Positions 10,411-22,942 of a DNA stretch of 64,000 nt are shown here, in pieces. The position numbers and the translations under genes are program-made. A model generated the notes under the pieces. That model saw nothing but the letters and a program-made list of their open reading frames with translations. It searched no databases and was not told the DNA's origin. This DNA is from Malania oleifera (taxonomy: Eukaryota; Streptophyta; Magnoliopsida; Santalales; Ximeniaceae). Where the stretch lies: NCBI RefSeq assembly GCF_029873635.1, contig NC_080428.1, positions 64,165,957-64,229,956 on the forward strand, given 5' to 3'. Position 1 is the stretch's first letter. The number at the start of each line of letters is the position of its first letter.

Positions 10411-11167
10411 TGTTAGAAAAGGTGTATTCCCAGGAGGGGGGGGGGGTGAATTGGAATTTTAACTTTCTTCCTAGGTTCAACTAATCCTACAATCAGTATT
10501 ACACAAACCTAGGGTCTTTCGATGCAATTCCAAATGTGCTAATAAATATAGTATATGGAAATTTAAATTAAGCACATCATTCACACAATAACATACATGT
10601 GCGGTAAATGTAAAACGTAAAAATATGGTCAAGGCACACGATATGTTATCGAGGTTCGGCCAACTGTGCCTACATCCCCGCCTCTAGCTCGCAAGCCCAA
10701 GGATTCCACTAATAGCTCACTCAAGGGTGGAGCGGCACCGTTTACAATTAGGTCAAATTAATACAGTGCTGACCTCAACCTTAACCAGGTCAATTAGCGG
10801 GACTGACCTCAACCTACACGCCTTAATAGGACGACGCACCTAGCTTTCCTAACCGGGTCTAAGCTAATCCGGGACTATTCCAGGGCTAGTCTCCCTCTTT
10901 AGGCCATGTCTAGAAATACAACAGAAGTGTATTTCAATCAAGTGGTACAGTGATTATGCTTTCATGTAAAGCAGATGTGTACCCAGTTATGCGCAATTAC
11001 ATACACCACAATATGATTTAATATTTAAGCTCAATGTGGTCTAGATAGTTAAACTCTCAAAGGTATTTTCTATCAGTGTAATGCGTACGTGAGAGTGTCA
11101 AACAAACAATCTTTGTATCACAAGATATGTTCAATCTAAAAGTTCACACAAAGATACTAGTCAGACA

Positions 11168-11203
<36 letters not shown>

Positions 11204-12734
11204 ATTTCAATGAGCAGATTTTCTCAATCATATGATGCTCCAATAATATACATGTTCGTTTTGCAAAAGATATTCAATCTTTGTATTCAGCAAAGGATAT
11301 GTGAGTTGATGAATATTGCAATAAAGATTTTATCACACAAACAAATATCTCTTCAAATGTTTTTCAAGATAAAAGCACAATAGATATTTGAAAATGTTTG
11401 AGAAGTTTTTGTAATCCAAAACGCATACAAACTTCTCGAGATATTGCAATGAGTGTGCAATACTCAGAAGTTTTATAAAAGTCTTCCCAGAAGAGACTTA
11501 TTAACAAAGTCCCCTAAGAATACTTAGGTTTTGCTCTCAATAAAATCAGATCAAACAAATAAGGCAAGGAGAGCAAACCTATGGAAACAAACACTCAATC
11601 CACTTACAAATGATGTAGGCACTAATAGAACGTAAGCATAAGTGAATGAGGCTAAAAAATGAGTAGTATAGGCTTTTGGATTTTCAGAGAATTCTCCCTT
11701 AATCAAAGTAGTTAATCCGTCTCTAATCTTCACAAAAATCTCATATATATAGACATGGGAGGAAATATGACCATTGGGGACCTATTGGGTATTATTAAGG
11801 AAGTTTAATGACGTTTAAAACATTTTAACCCTGTTTAAAAAATATTTAACCATGGTAAAAATTAGGGTAATCCGAGAGGTTTGGTCAACCAGAAATGTTT
11901 CGGTCGACCAAGTCTCATATGGTTCGGTTGACCAGGGGAGTTTTGAACCAAAGGCTTGGTTGACCAGGAGAGGGCGATTTCTTAATTTTCTGAGGTTCGG
12001 TCGACCAAGCCATTTTGAACTAGTTAGTTCGGTCGACCAAACCACTGGGATTTTCTCCGAGGACCCTTGGTCGACCAGGTAATTGGTGTACAAAAGTTGC
12101 TCGGTCGACTAGATGGTCAAATATTTGACCCAAGGAGGTTTCGATCGACCAGGGCTTTTTGAACTACCTGGTTCGGTTGACCAGGGCCTTGGTCAACTGT
12201 TGACCTAGGCCTAGTTTGGTCGACTAGGGCAGAATGAACTGCCTGGTTTGGTCAACCGAAAGTGCACCAAGTGTGCATTTCGATCCCGTTTTGAGACATA
12301 CAAACCCTAATGAAGTGCCTAATAAACATATGTGCAAATGTGTGTGTCCAAGGGTCACTTGGGGTCCAATTTGAAGACACTAAAAAAGTCCGGTGTCGGT
12401 CGACCGAAGGGTAAACCCTAAGGTCTTTCTAAGGTCTTTTCTCATTCACGGGTTTTTTGAGCTTACGTATTATCATACATGTGATGTGTGTGAGTTTATT
12501 ACAAACCAGAGCCCTAGTTACTATTTTAGACCTTTCCTACTTAAATATTACAGACCCGAATATAAATTACAACAAATAAATTATATCTAGGGTCTTTAGG
12601 GTCTTCGTTTTCCTTCTAGTCTCCGAGTGCCATCATAGGATACTACCAAGATAAACCTACACATCAACTCGACAGTCATTAAATACCTGAATATTTATCA
12701 TAATCAAAATAGGGTATGACTTATAGGGTCAAAA
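10411..12734. mobile_element. LTR-like insertion flanked by TGGAA duplications
   Basis: Flanked by TGGAA at 10406-10410 and 12735-12739. Removing the insert and one TGGAA lets the surrounding LTR align without gaps to a related LTR at 56710. The left end is TGTTAGAAAAGG followed by a run of G; a comparable TGTTAG plus G-run start occurs on the copia LTR at 62758. It holds a cluster of GGTCGACC-like palindromes (11877-12405) and, on the minus strand, a TATA-like site near 11743. I see no coding domain. The right end lacks the expected CA, so the boundaries may be off by a few bases. Confidence 0.65.
11870..12405. promoter_or_regulatory. Cluster of about 14 GGTCGACC-like palindromes
   Basis: Copies of GGTCGACC or one- to two-base variants start near 11877, 11899, 11923, 11956, 11997, 12030, 12066, 12101, 12141, 12172, 12190, 12216, 12246 and 12395, often preceded by TT and followed by AGG. 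It lies upstream of a minus-strand TATA-like site. Confidence 0.85.
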
Positions 12735-14018
12735 TGGAAGATATTACATCAGCATGTGACTATGTGAGCTTATTCTAGTAAAAAAAAGGTTGCACATTAT
12801 CACATTCACAGTACAATACTTTGCAAGATATATAAACATAATACAACATCATCACAAGTGAGAGTCCCTGAGGTTAGGGTAGGGTATAGGCTCACACAGT
12901 GTACAATTCCCTCCACACGGTACTCAATCCTGTGACTTTTCCCATTTCAGTTTTTAAATCATGTATATGAAAATTTAGGATAATGATCAGCTTTGGAACT
13001 TTCAGTAATATGCCTAATTACCCTGTGGCACGGGTTGTGCATTGATAACTTTGACAAAGCCCTGTTTGTGCAGGCATTGTCAAGCATCATAGATATAGTC
13101 CGGCTGCCCCACCTGATCTATTATTTCACCAATGGCTCCATACACTCCTGCAAGCCGACTATCGCGATACCCACACTAATTCACATGTGTGGTTGCACTG
13201 TACCTCAGTTAGCAACGAAACTGCGCCTCTAGCTATTTAAAGCCTCAGATAACTTGAAGTATCATTCAACTCATTTGGAGTGTCGTTGAACTCCTTTAGT
13301 AACAAGCTATGGTCACAATCAATCATATATATAATTAACAATAAAACATAACAACCTATGCAGTTCCAGTATTTTCACAACCGTAATCATGCAATCTTTC
13401 ATGCATTTTCCTTTTCTGTCAGTCAATGGTGTTAACCGACACAAACGCTCTCGGTTCAACCCTTTTTACATTTTAAAGCTCGGTGATTAACCGACACCTA
13501 TTTTCCACATTTTTTTATAATAGAAAGGATTCCAGTTTTCACAATTCATTCACAAGTATAACAGTTCAATATGTTCCTGTTTATATCACATGTCATGCTC
13601 GTTTCGTCAAAAACCGCTATAAACAGTATCTAATTCGAAAAAAACACCATTTGGATCGTAAACATGGGTATCAAGTTGTTCCTACCTTAGTTTTAAAGTA
13701 GTAAAAGTAGTTTTGGAAAGTTTGGAGTTCATATGCCAAAACCCCTATTTTTTCCAAAAATCGTAAAGTTATAAAATCGTAAGAAACAACATTTATATTC
13801 AGTAAAATTTTGCAGATAAGCAATCAAAATGTACATAAAGGCATAAGCCAACTTTCTAGCAGTTCAATTTTTCTAAAAATACTGATGTAAACAAATCCCC
13901 TTACCTTAATCCCGAAAACAGAAATACGAACGGATCGATCCAAAATAACGACCTGGGATCCCCGAAACCTAAAAATTGAAGAACAATACTTCACTATAAT
14001 CTCAACGACTACATGACT
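12735..14018 (-). repeat. Outer gypsy 5' LTR (minus), piece 2
   Basis: Continues the LTR interrupted at 10410, the first five bases being the duplicated TGGAA. It contains no gene. It includes the TTACCTTAATCC exon/intron-like block seen in related LTRs near their transcribed leader. It ends at 14018, where a plus-strand gypsy array was inserted. Confidence 0.7.
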
Positions 14019-14357
14019 TGTAACAGCCCGAAAAATAATGGCTTTTAAATAATAAAGAGGAAGGGAAATGGAAACAGAAACAGAAGGAGGCAGTAGTTGT
14101 TCCAAGAGGTATAGGGGTACTCAGGTAAAGTATAATAGTTAGATAAGTTTCTTTTGCAAGTACATGTATGGATTTAGTTAAAAGATAGTTTTTAGTTTTA
14201 TATGTGTAATCTCCCAGAACATATAATGTAACCACGATATTCCTCCGCCATAAGTGAGGGCAGGTAATAAAATAAGTAGACCATTTGCCTTTATGAGATG
14301 ATAGATGGTGATACAGAAAGTAAATTTCAAGGATGAAATTTTATAAGAAGGGGAGAA
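14019..14357 (+). repeat. Collapsed first copy: LTR start fused to 3' end of internal region
   Basis: 14019-14096 matches the first 78 bases of the LTR at 14358. 14097-14357 matches 23736-23996, the end of pol, the conserved 3' module (14228-14260) and the polypurine tract. The join shares a few bases (GCAG) with both parents, as in microhomology-mediated deletion. Confidence 0.8.
14228..14260 (+). promoter_or_regulatory. Conserved 3'-end module, copy 2
   Basis: Same block as at 4389, followed a few bases on by AATAAAA (a poly(A)-signal-like string), upstream of the polypurine tract of the collapsed gypsy copy. Confidence 0.6.
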
Positions 14358-15060
14358 TGTAACGACCCAAAAAATAATGACTTTTAAATAATAAAGAGGA
14401 AGAGAAATGGAAACATAAACAGAAGGAGGTAGTAGGCTTCATCGACGAACGCTTTGCGTTCATCGACAACATCGCACTTTGGATATAATAACCTAGAATT
14501 CTTACACAAGGCCTCGTCAACGAACATAGGGAATTTGTCGACGAGCACATAAGGGGACCTCATTGACGAAGCCACGCCTTGTCGACGAGAAATACTAAGA
14601 GAGGTTTTTGGGCGGTCTGAAATTCATTGACGAGGGAGGAAGTTCGTTGACGAAATTCCTTAAGGACTCGTCGATGAGTCCGGCCCTATAAATAGTGAAA
14701 AATCGGATTTTTATCAAATTCTCAGTGCAAATTACCCCTTTCTCTCACTAAAAATGCCTCTCCCCCACCTCGACGTTCCTGATGAAGTTCTCTACAAGTT
14801 TGCTAGAGCTGATCGTTGGTGGAGTTAGTTTAGAATTCATCCCAAACTCAGGGTAAGGTGTTTTATTCAGAATATGCTTTCCCTGCAATTATAGGAAATG
14901 TTGTATGTAGGAAAATATTGATGTTTTGTTCTGAGGGATGTTGTTTTCAAGGTGTTGAGTGGAGAACCCTGCGGGTGTAGGGCTAGAGTTTAGTGAGAGA
15001 CTTTTCAGATTTAAGGTAAGGGAAATATGCTATGCTAGGAGTTTTGATTATGTTAACATA

Positions 15061-15102
<42 letters not shown>

Positions 15103-15913
15103 CAGTTATTATGTGATTTTATAGAACATGGGGTTTTAAAGTACGTGTGGACTGAGTTTATATTACCTAATGAAGAGTTTTATGTAGTTTATCCAGTATA
15201 TCAAGTTATATAGCATATACAGATATAATATGATATCATATAGACAAATACACGTTTATTTACAATTTTATTCAGATGTTTATTCAGATTAGTATGAATA
15301 ATATTTAGAATGCCATGCTTTTCCTAAATGCCATAACACATAGTTTATAAAGACAGTTATACAGACAGTTTATAAAGACAGATTATACAGTACAGAATTA
15401 TAGTGTTATAGTTATTTTGGAAACGTAATGAAAATAGTATAAAAAGTATAGTATGTATATATATATGATATCAGATCCCTGTGGAAAGATTATAGGTAAA
15501 TACAGTACAGACACAGAATACAGAGCACGGTATCATTGCTATATACAGATAAAGTGCAACCACATACCTCAAATAGTGTGTGGGTACCGTCTAACCGTGC
15601 TTGGAGAGGATGCAGCTCCCCGGAACACTAGGTTGAAGGGGATGGTTAGACGAGGTAGCAGCCAGTCCCGAGCTTAGGAGTGGATGCAGTTTGGCCGGGC
15701 CGAGGTAGTGTAGAGTATGATGACTTACTTGGAGGGTCGACCAGGTTAAGTCTCGCCTACGAACCGCACAACCTTGTCATGAGGGGTCAAATCATGACAT
15801 ACAGAGTCTTAGGGAAAGAGCACAGTTATAATATGTATACGTATACAGTTTATAGCTTTTGTTATATGTAGTATGATATTAGCAGTATGAATGATAAAAG
15901 TGCAGGTGAAATG

Positions 15914-15952
<39 letters not shown>

Positions 15953-16402
15953 GCATGTTTTACAGATTTTTCAGATCACACTGTTTCAAATATTATTATT
16001 ATAGTTTTACAACTTGGTCGCCACACACTAGTAATAGCATATTTTCACTTACTGAGCATTGTCTCACCCCATTACTTTAACTTTTTTCAGGTGAGCCAGC
16101 TAGGCGAGCAGATCAGGCTCGCAGATAGAGAGTCTACTTGATTACCTTGGTTATAGGGTAAGTTTTTGTGTAGAGTTTTGTAATTTTTGGGTAATTGAGA
16201 CCGGAGAGAAAGATATATTATGTAGCTATGGTCTGAAAATACTGAATTCTAGTATTGTATATATATATATATATATGTATGTATGTGGTTATGTGATTTA
16301 TGTTTTCCGCTGCATAGGGATGCCCATTTCATGCAGATATTGGAGTAATTTATAAAAAAAAAATAAAAAACAACAAAAATTTTAATTTTGGAGGTCGTGA
16401 CA
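14358..16402 (+). repeat. Gypsy 5' LTR (2045 bp)
   Basis: Starts TGTAACGACCC after a polypurine tract and ends GGTCGTGACA before the primer-binding site. U3 has a cluster of TCGTCGACGA-like motifs (about 14440-14675), TATAAATA at 14687-14694, then a leader with splice-like GGTAAGG sites. Two (TA)n runs lie at 15066-15098 and 15917-15950. Relative to the 3' LTR it lacks a ~50-bp stretch (near 24440-24490) and ~25 bp near the TATA box. Confidence 0.85.
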
Positions 16403-16405
16403 ATT

Positions 16406-16418
16406 TGGTATCAGAGCC
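16406..16418 (+). other. Primer-binding site (tRNA-Met type)
   Basis: TGGTATCAGAGCC, a perfect complement-type site for plant initiator tRNA-Met, three bases after the 5' LTR. Confidence 0.9.
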
Positions 16419-16725
16419 TAGGTTGCTAGGTTCTGTAAACTTTAGAGTACAGCGGGAAACAATACCAGAATATAGGAAAAGAATTTGAGGTTTTATTCTG
16501 TAATCTGGATGTAGGATTTTCGTGATTGTTTTTGTATTTTTCCTGAGGTGACGATTCTAGAAAAACCATAGTAAACTGTCGACGATTCGTGTGTTTCGGT
16601 TGCAGGATTGAATTTTGGGGTTAGGATCAGGAGGGATGGTTAATAGAGGATTTGAAGTTCTAGTTGAATAAGTTAGGGTTGTATGGGAAGTAAGATTCTG
16701 AGACGGTGTTTTATATGTTTGCAGG

Positions 16726-17679
16726 ATGGACCCAAGAGGCAGTAGCGCTCACGCTAGTGGTAATGATGGAGCGGGTCCTTCTGGTGCAGTAGGTGGAGAT
16801 TCAGATGCTGTGCTACGTAGTGTGGCTCGGCAAGTTATGGCTAAGATTGCTCGGAGCTCCAAGGAGCAGGGAGGTCCATCTCTAGTTCAGGGATGCATCA
16901 TAGAGAAATTCATGAAGATGAATCTGCCAACCTTTTTTGGAGCAACTAACCCTGTAATTGCTGAGAACTAAGTACAAGAGGTAGAGAAGATTTTGATAGT
17001 ACTTCACTGCACCGATGAGCAGAGAGTTTTGTATGCTACGTATAGACTAACATGAGAGGCTGAGAGATGGTGGACGACCACTAGACTATTGGAGGAGCAG
17101 AGGACGACTTCAGTGCTGATGACTTAGGCCCGTTTTAGGGATATATTCTTTAATAGATACTATCCTGCCTCAGTCAGAGGGGCCTGAGTACAGGAGTTTC
17201 TGAGTTTGTCTTAGGAGTCGATGATAGTCCAGTAGTACGCGGCGAGATTTATCGAGCTCTTGCGTTTCTGCCCATATATTGTCCCCAATGAAGTAAAGAA
17301 GGCCAGAATGTTCAAGAGGAATTTGAGGCGAGATATTTACAAATAGGTTGGAGTATTAAGGATCTAGGATTTTGCAGAGCTGGTTGATAGTGCCATTATA
17401 GCAGAGGAGAGTCTGCCAAAAGAGACCGAGATGCAGAGTCAGAAGAAGAGGACCGCACCCTTGAGCTTTCAGGCAGGTCCCAGCCGAGGCCCTTGGAGAG
17501 AAGGTAGATCTAGCAGAGGTCAAAGACAGATGGTAGAGCAGGGTGGATTTCAGCGTGGTCAACCTCCTACCATTTGTACCAGATGTGGACGGAGACACCC
17601 AGGTGAATGTCGGTTGGGGGAGAATGTTTGCTACAGCTACGAGAGACCTAGTCATATGGCTCGATCCTGTCAGATGTAA
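16726..17679 (+). pseudogene. Gypsy gag (plus)
   Basis: The ATG at 16726 opens a glycine/serine-rich N-terminus followed by the gag core ([13 protein letters not shown], then RWWTTTRLLEEQR and FNRYYPASVR). The zinc-knuckle region near 17574-17675 has CTRCGRRHPGEC and CYSYERPSHMARSC, in which the second cysteine of the CCHC box is now tyrosine. In-frame stops occur at 16969, 17053, 17126, 17186, 17344 and in between; most fit single C-to-T or G-to-A changes. Confidence 0.85.
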
Positions 17680-17762
17680 CCAGGTTATGTACCAGCTCTT
17701 AGGCCATTTCGGGGAGGATACCAATTGCCTCGCAGAGGCCAGCAGAGAAATACCGTGTCGGC

Positions 17763-18396
17763 AAGGGTTTATGCGTTGATGCCTGAAGACACCAAGACAG
17801 TTGGAGATGTGGTTACATGTATCCTTACTGCTTTACCATATACAATTATTTTTTTTTTTTTGATACAGGTACCACCCATTCTTTTATATTGGTGGGATAT
17901 GTGAAAATAGATGGAATAGGGACACAACCATTAGATATAGAACTATTTGTGGGTATGTCGATGGGGTCTGTGGTGAAATGCAGGAGGATACTTCGGAATT
18001 TTTCAATAAGTATTCAGGAGAGGGTATTATCAAGTGATCTAGTGGTTTTAGATATACATGGGTTTGATGTAATATTGAGTATGAACTGGCTAACTACTCA
18101 TCATGCCAGTATAAATTGCCATCAGAAAGAAATTATTTTCAAACCCCCAGGCGAGCAGGAATACAAATTCATAGGATCACACGTACGTGCCTTGCCACAA
18201 TTGGTGTCGGCTATTCAGGTGAGGAGGCTGCTACAGGGTGGCTGCCAGGGGTATGTCGCATACCTAAAACAATTTCCAAAAGAAGAATTGAGACGAATTG
18301 ACATACCAGTAGTGAGGGAATTTCCAGATGTATTTCCAGAAGAATTGCCTAGTTTGCCACCTAACCGTGAGATTGAGTTTATCGTCGATCTGTTGC
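17763..18396 (+). pseudogene. Gypsy aspartic protease and linker (plus)
   Basis: The active-site region FFDTGTTHSFI lies near 17858-17890, after an odd poly-T run that encodes a string of phenylalanines. The second protease half (FDVILSMNWLTTHHASINC) and the linker with [22 protein letters not shown] follow. The frame breaks by about one base near 18396, just before the RT. Confidence 0.8.
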
Positions 18397-18399
18397 CGG

Positions 18400-19157
18400 A
18401 TCTGCACCAATATTGAAAGCAACGTACCGTATGGCTTTACTCGAGTTAAAAGAATTGAAAGATCAGCTACAAGAATTACTGGATAAGGGTTTCATCAAGC
18501 CCAGTGTGTCGCCCTGGGGTGCGCCAATTCTATTCGTGAAAAAGAAGGATGGGACCATGAGACTGTGTATCGATTATAGGGAGATCAATAAACTGATGAT
18601 CAAGAATAAATACCCTCTCCCTAGGATCAATGACTTATTCGATCAGCTTCAAAGGACCCAGGTTTACTCTAAAATTGACTTGCGGTCAGGTTACCATCAG
18701 GTGAACGTTAGAGCAGAGGATATTTCGAAGACCGCATTTCGTACCAGATATGGGCATTATGAATTCTTAGTGATACCATTTGGGTTGACTAACGCACCAG
18801 TAGTATTCATGGATTTGATGAATCTGGTGTTCCATCAGTACTTAGATCAGTTTGTGGTTGTGTTCATCGATGATATACTGGTCTATTTGAGAAGTTTTGA
18901 GGAGCATGAGCATCATTTGAGACTAATGTCACAGGTATTAAGGGAAAGAAAATTATATGCAAAATTCAAGAAATGTGACTTTTCTTGGCCATGTGGTCTC
19001 TGAAGCAGGTGTACCAGTTGATCCGAGTAAAATAGAGGTAGTGGTGAGTTGGGAAAAGCTAGTCAAGGTTCAGGAGGTCAGAAGTTTTTTGGGATTAGCA
19101 GGCTATTACGGGCGCTTCGTAGATGGCTTCTCCGGACTATCAAGTCCATTAACATGA
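18400..19157 (+). pseudogene. Gypsy reverse transcriptase (plus)
   Basis: Contains all RT blocks: [70 protein letters not shown] and the catalytic [11 protein letters not shown] frameshift with a short deletion near 18979 precedes [10 protein letters not shown], and the connection region [15 protein letters not shown] follows. A stop ends this frame at 19157. Confidence 0.85.
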
Positions 19158-19745
19158 CTTACGAGAAAAAATGCGAAGTTTAATTGGACCAACGACTATG
19201 AACAGAGTTTTCAGGAGTTAAAGAAACAGCTAGTTTCAGTTCCGGTATTAGCTATTCCATCAGGGGAGGACGATTTTGTAATATATAGTGATGCCTCTTT
19301 AAAGGATGTTGGATGCGTGTTAATGCAACACAGCATGATTATTACATATGCGTCTAAGTAGCTTAAAGAATATGAGAAGAATTATCCTGTCCATGACTTA
19401 GAGTTAGTTGCGGTGGTATATGCTCTCAAGATCTGGAGGCATTACTTATATGGTGGAAAGTGTGAGATTTTCACGGATCACAAGAGCCTGAAATACTTCT
19501 TCACCCATAAAGAGTTGAATATGAGGCAAAGAAGGTGGCTAGAGCTTATTAAAGACTATGATTGCACGATTAGTTGCCACCCAGGAAAAGTGAATGTAGT
19601 GGCAGATGCTTTGAGTAGGAAATCAGGGGGGTCAACACTGGAAGCCATGGAGATTCCACATTCAATTTTAATGGATTCGGAGAGGCTCAACTTAGAGTTA
19701 ATAGAGGAGAGTCCTCAGGCAGTCATTGCCAGTCTAGTGGTTTAG
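19158..19745 (+). pseudogene. Gypsy RNase H (plus)
   Basis: Contains [52 protein letters not shown] and [10 protein letters not shown], i.e. the catalytic D-E-D-D positions of the domain. A TAG after ITYASK replaces a glutamine codon by one C-to-T change. Confidence 0.85.
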
Positions 19746-20378
19746 CCTACACTATACGAGAGGATTAAAGCAGCTCAGGGTGAGGATGCGGAGTTGGTAA
19801 AAGTGATGGCTAGAGTGTGGGATGGTCAGGGAGAGGAGTTCAGTATATCAGATGATCGAGCCCAACGATTCCGTACTAGGCTATATGTTCCCTTGAATAC
19901 CAAGATCAAAAGAACTATACTAGAGAAGGCTTATAGATCCCTATACAACGTACATCCAAGTAGCACTAAAATGTATCGAAATCTGTGAGAGTACTTTTGG
20001 TGGAGTGGAATGAAAACGAAGATAGCCGAGTTTGTACAGCAGTGTTTGATGTGGCAGCAGGTTAAAGCTAAACACCAGAGACCGACAGGACAGTTGCAGC
20101 CACTGTTCATTCCAGAATGGAAATAGGATCATGTTTCGATTGATTTCGTTATGGGATTACCGTTAGTGCGTCAAGGGTTGAATGCAATTTGGGTGGTTGT
20201 ATATCGTTTGACGAAGAACACACATTTTATCCCTATTAAAGTCGGCTACTCCATGGACAGACTGGCAGAGATATATGTACAGGAGATAGTTCGTGTTTAT
20301 GGAGTACCAGTTTCCATAGTCTCGGACTGAGATCCTCGGTTTACTTCTTGATTCTAAAAAAGTTTTCAGGAGGCTATA
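19746..20378 (+). pseudogene. Gypsy integrase, first part (plus)
   Basis: H2C2 domain (VHPSSTKMY, QQCLMWQQ with one cysteine replaced by tryptophan) and the first half of the core (SIDFVMGLP, IVSD followed by a stop, DPRFTS). Several TGA and TAG stops fit CGA-to-TGA and TGG-to-TAG changes. The domain is interrupted at 20378 by a solo LTR and resumes at 22943. Confidence 0.8.
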
Positions 20379-22942
20379 TGTAATGCCCCGAACCCTTAAA
20401 CCCGGGTCTGGTGTGTTATACCTGATCATATCCTGATAAAATCTCTGATATTCCACAATTAAACCATACATACGCAGCGGAAAACACAACTATGAACCTC
20501 AATCATACAAATAATACCAGAGTTTACTACTTCTAACTACCAACCATAATAATTTAATCATCCACCAGTATTCAAATATATACATGTCTCCAAAACATTA
20601 TCTAACAATACCAGTATATTTCACAACCATCCATATCTTATAAAACTTAAAACATAAATCATAAAACATAAAATATACATATCAAAATTAACATAAAAAT
20701 ATACCATTTTCTTTTTCTATTTACCAATAATGTTATAAAAACCTCGAGCTCTCAAAGCTCGACCTCAAGGATGTCCTGAAAAAAAAATACATTTATATTC
20801 GGGTGAGACACATCTCAGTAAGGGAAGAAACAATATATTAAACTCAGTGTGTGGCCATCATGAGATTATACATATCATTTTATAATATTTGCAAATCATT
20901 AACATAATACTGAAAGTCATTTTCTGAACCTAACAATCACATGCAAAGGTTTACCCACGAGATTACCCAAGGATAAGGGTGATTACCCGCCTATACAAGT
21001 AGCACCCCTCTGCTCTGATACTTAGGTAACCCTAAGGTCACAATTAAAACATACCAGAGCACTCACCTTACTCAGTAAGCACTCAAGTGTAAGATTAATC
21101 TCGTACTCACACATTCAACAATAGTTTACCGGCAAAGGCCATGAGGATAGGGAATTCTACCCACCCATACAAGTAGGTTCCCTCTACCCTAGTGCGTTAT
21201 GCAGTTACTGCCGCATCTGAAGCTACTAGTGCACTCGCCTTACTCAGCAAGCCCTCAGGCGAAGAGTGCGCCCTGCCCAAACGTAACATGTTCTACATAC
21301 ATAAATACTTCTAATATCATAATACATCATTCTTTTCATCATTATTCAATCATTCACATTCTTTCATGTTCATAACTTAACATTTCCTTGTGTTTCACTT
21401 TAAGTGACTCTTTCCCATTTGTATCATTCACATTTCACATTTCATTTCATTGTCATTCTTTGTCATTTCATTTCATAACATTTTCATTTCATTCCTTTGT
21501 ACTACAGCTGGTCTTTAGCCATCATCAGTTAGTCTACGTAGAAACGTGCTAAATCTGCTAACACAACTTCTTTTAACTGTTATCAGTTAGTTTACACAGA
21601 AGTGTGCTAGATCTGCTAACATGTCTGTCTTTCAACTGTCTTACATTTACATGATTGCATTTAACATACACAAGCATCATTGTCCATATCATATTTTATT
21701 CATAGGCTTTACTTACTTAACCTGTATCTCGTACATTTAACATATATTTGCACAAAATTTACATTTACTCATGCCACACAATTTAACAATAAAATTCATA
21801 CAATGCCTGTAAAATAAGCCAACCAACATTTAATATTTATATACTGAAAATACCTCTCATTTCTTACATAATTACACTGAAAATATTTTTCCACTTTCAT
21901 TAGTTCATTTTCGCATATAAATATATATCAAAAAAACAACCATAAACTCGAAGGAAATATAATTTAAACAGTTCACATTTTACCCATACCGAAACATATA
22001 CACGTACATATAAGACAATTTATTTTTCCATTAAATTCATAAAAATTCTGATTTAATATATATATTTTCCCTTACCTGGTTTCTTGAACTACGCCAACAG
22101 GGACTTCGAAAAATACCTGCGGCACTCACCCAGACCCTAAATAAAAAATTCCTAACTCCAATAAATTATTCATGAATAAAATATTATTTAATTATTTCCT
22201 AGGGCTATAATTCCTAAGTAAATAAATATATCCTTAAATTTAGCAAAATTTCCAAATTTCTCAAATCCCACTCTCGCTTTGGAGTAAGGTCTAGAAAACC
22301 CTAATTGAAAAATTACCTATGTCAAAATGACGACAACGACGATTAGGACCTGGTGCCTGATCGTTGATTCAATAACAGATTTAACCAGAAATTGAGAAAT
22401 TGAGGAAAAATTACATTTCCCCAGGAGCAGTGTCTAAGTCGTTCCTATGAAAAATCTTCTCCAATATAAATGTCGGTGGCGGAGCTAGGAACCCAATGAC
22501 ACCTTCCGTTTTTCGATCGGCGCTTGTTAAGCTGACGAAATTAAGGAGAGAGAGGAGGAGGACGGAGGAGTGAAAGGGAGACACTGAGAGAAGCTGAGAG
22601 AAGAAGAAACAGAGAGCTTCTGCAGTCGTAGGAAGCCTCTAGCTTCCTTCTTTTGTTTTGTTTTTTTTTTTTTTAAACTTACTTTTAACTTAACCAATAT
22701 ATATATATATTTCTTATTTCAATATTTTTTTTTTTGTTTTCCTTATCATACTATTTATTTTACTTATTAATTTAATTACTTAATTTAATAATATTTAATT
22801 AATTAATTAACTAATTAATAATTACTTTTAATTATTTTTTTTATACTATTTATTTTTACTTGTTTATTTAGTACATTAATTTAATAATGCTTAACTAATT
22901 AGTTGATTAATAATTTTAATTAATTTTTTCCAGGTTATTACA
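20379..22942 (-). mobile_element. Solo gypsy LTR (2564 bp), minus orientation
   Basis: Starts TGTAATGCCCCGAACCC and ends GGTTATTACA, with target duplications CTATA (20374-20378) and CTATG (22943-22947). GCAGCGGAAAAC near the left end places the LTR 3' end on the left, so it is on the minus strand. It has no internal coding region. 21300-21500 is CATTT-rich low-complexity sequence and 22680-22930 is very AT-rich. A GTGAGACACATCTCAGTAAGG block (20808-20823 region) matches other LTRs here. Confidence 0.85.

Noticed and set aside
11815-12093. Overlapping open frames on both strands in the GGTCGACC cluster
   Set aside because: The palindromic repeats keep both strands open; the translations are repeats of the motif, not a protein.
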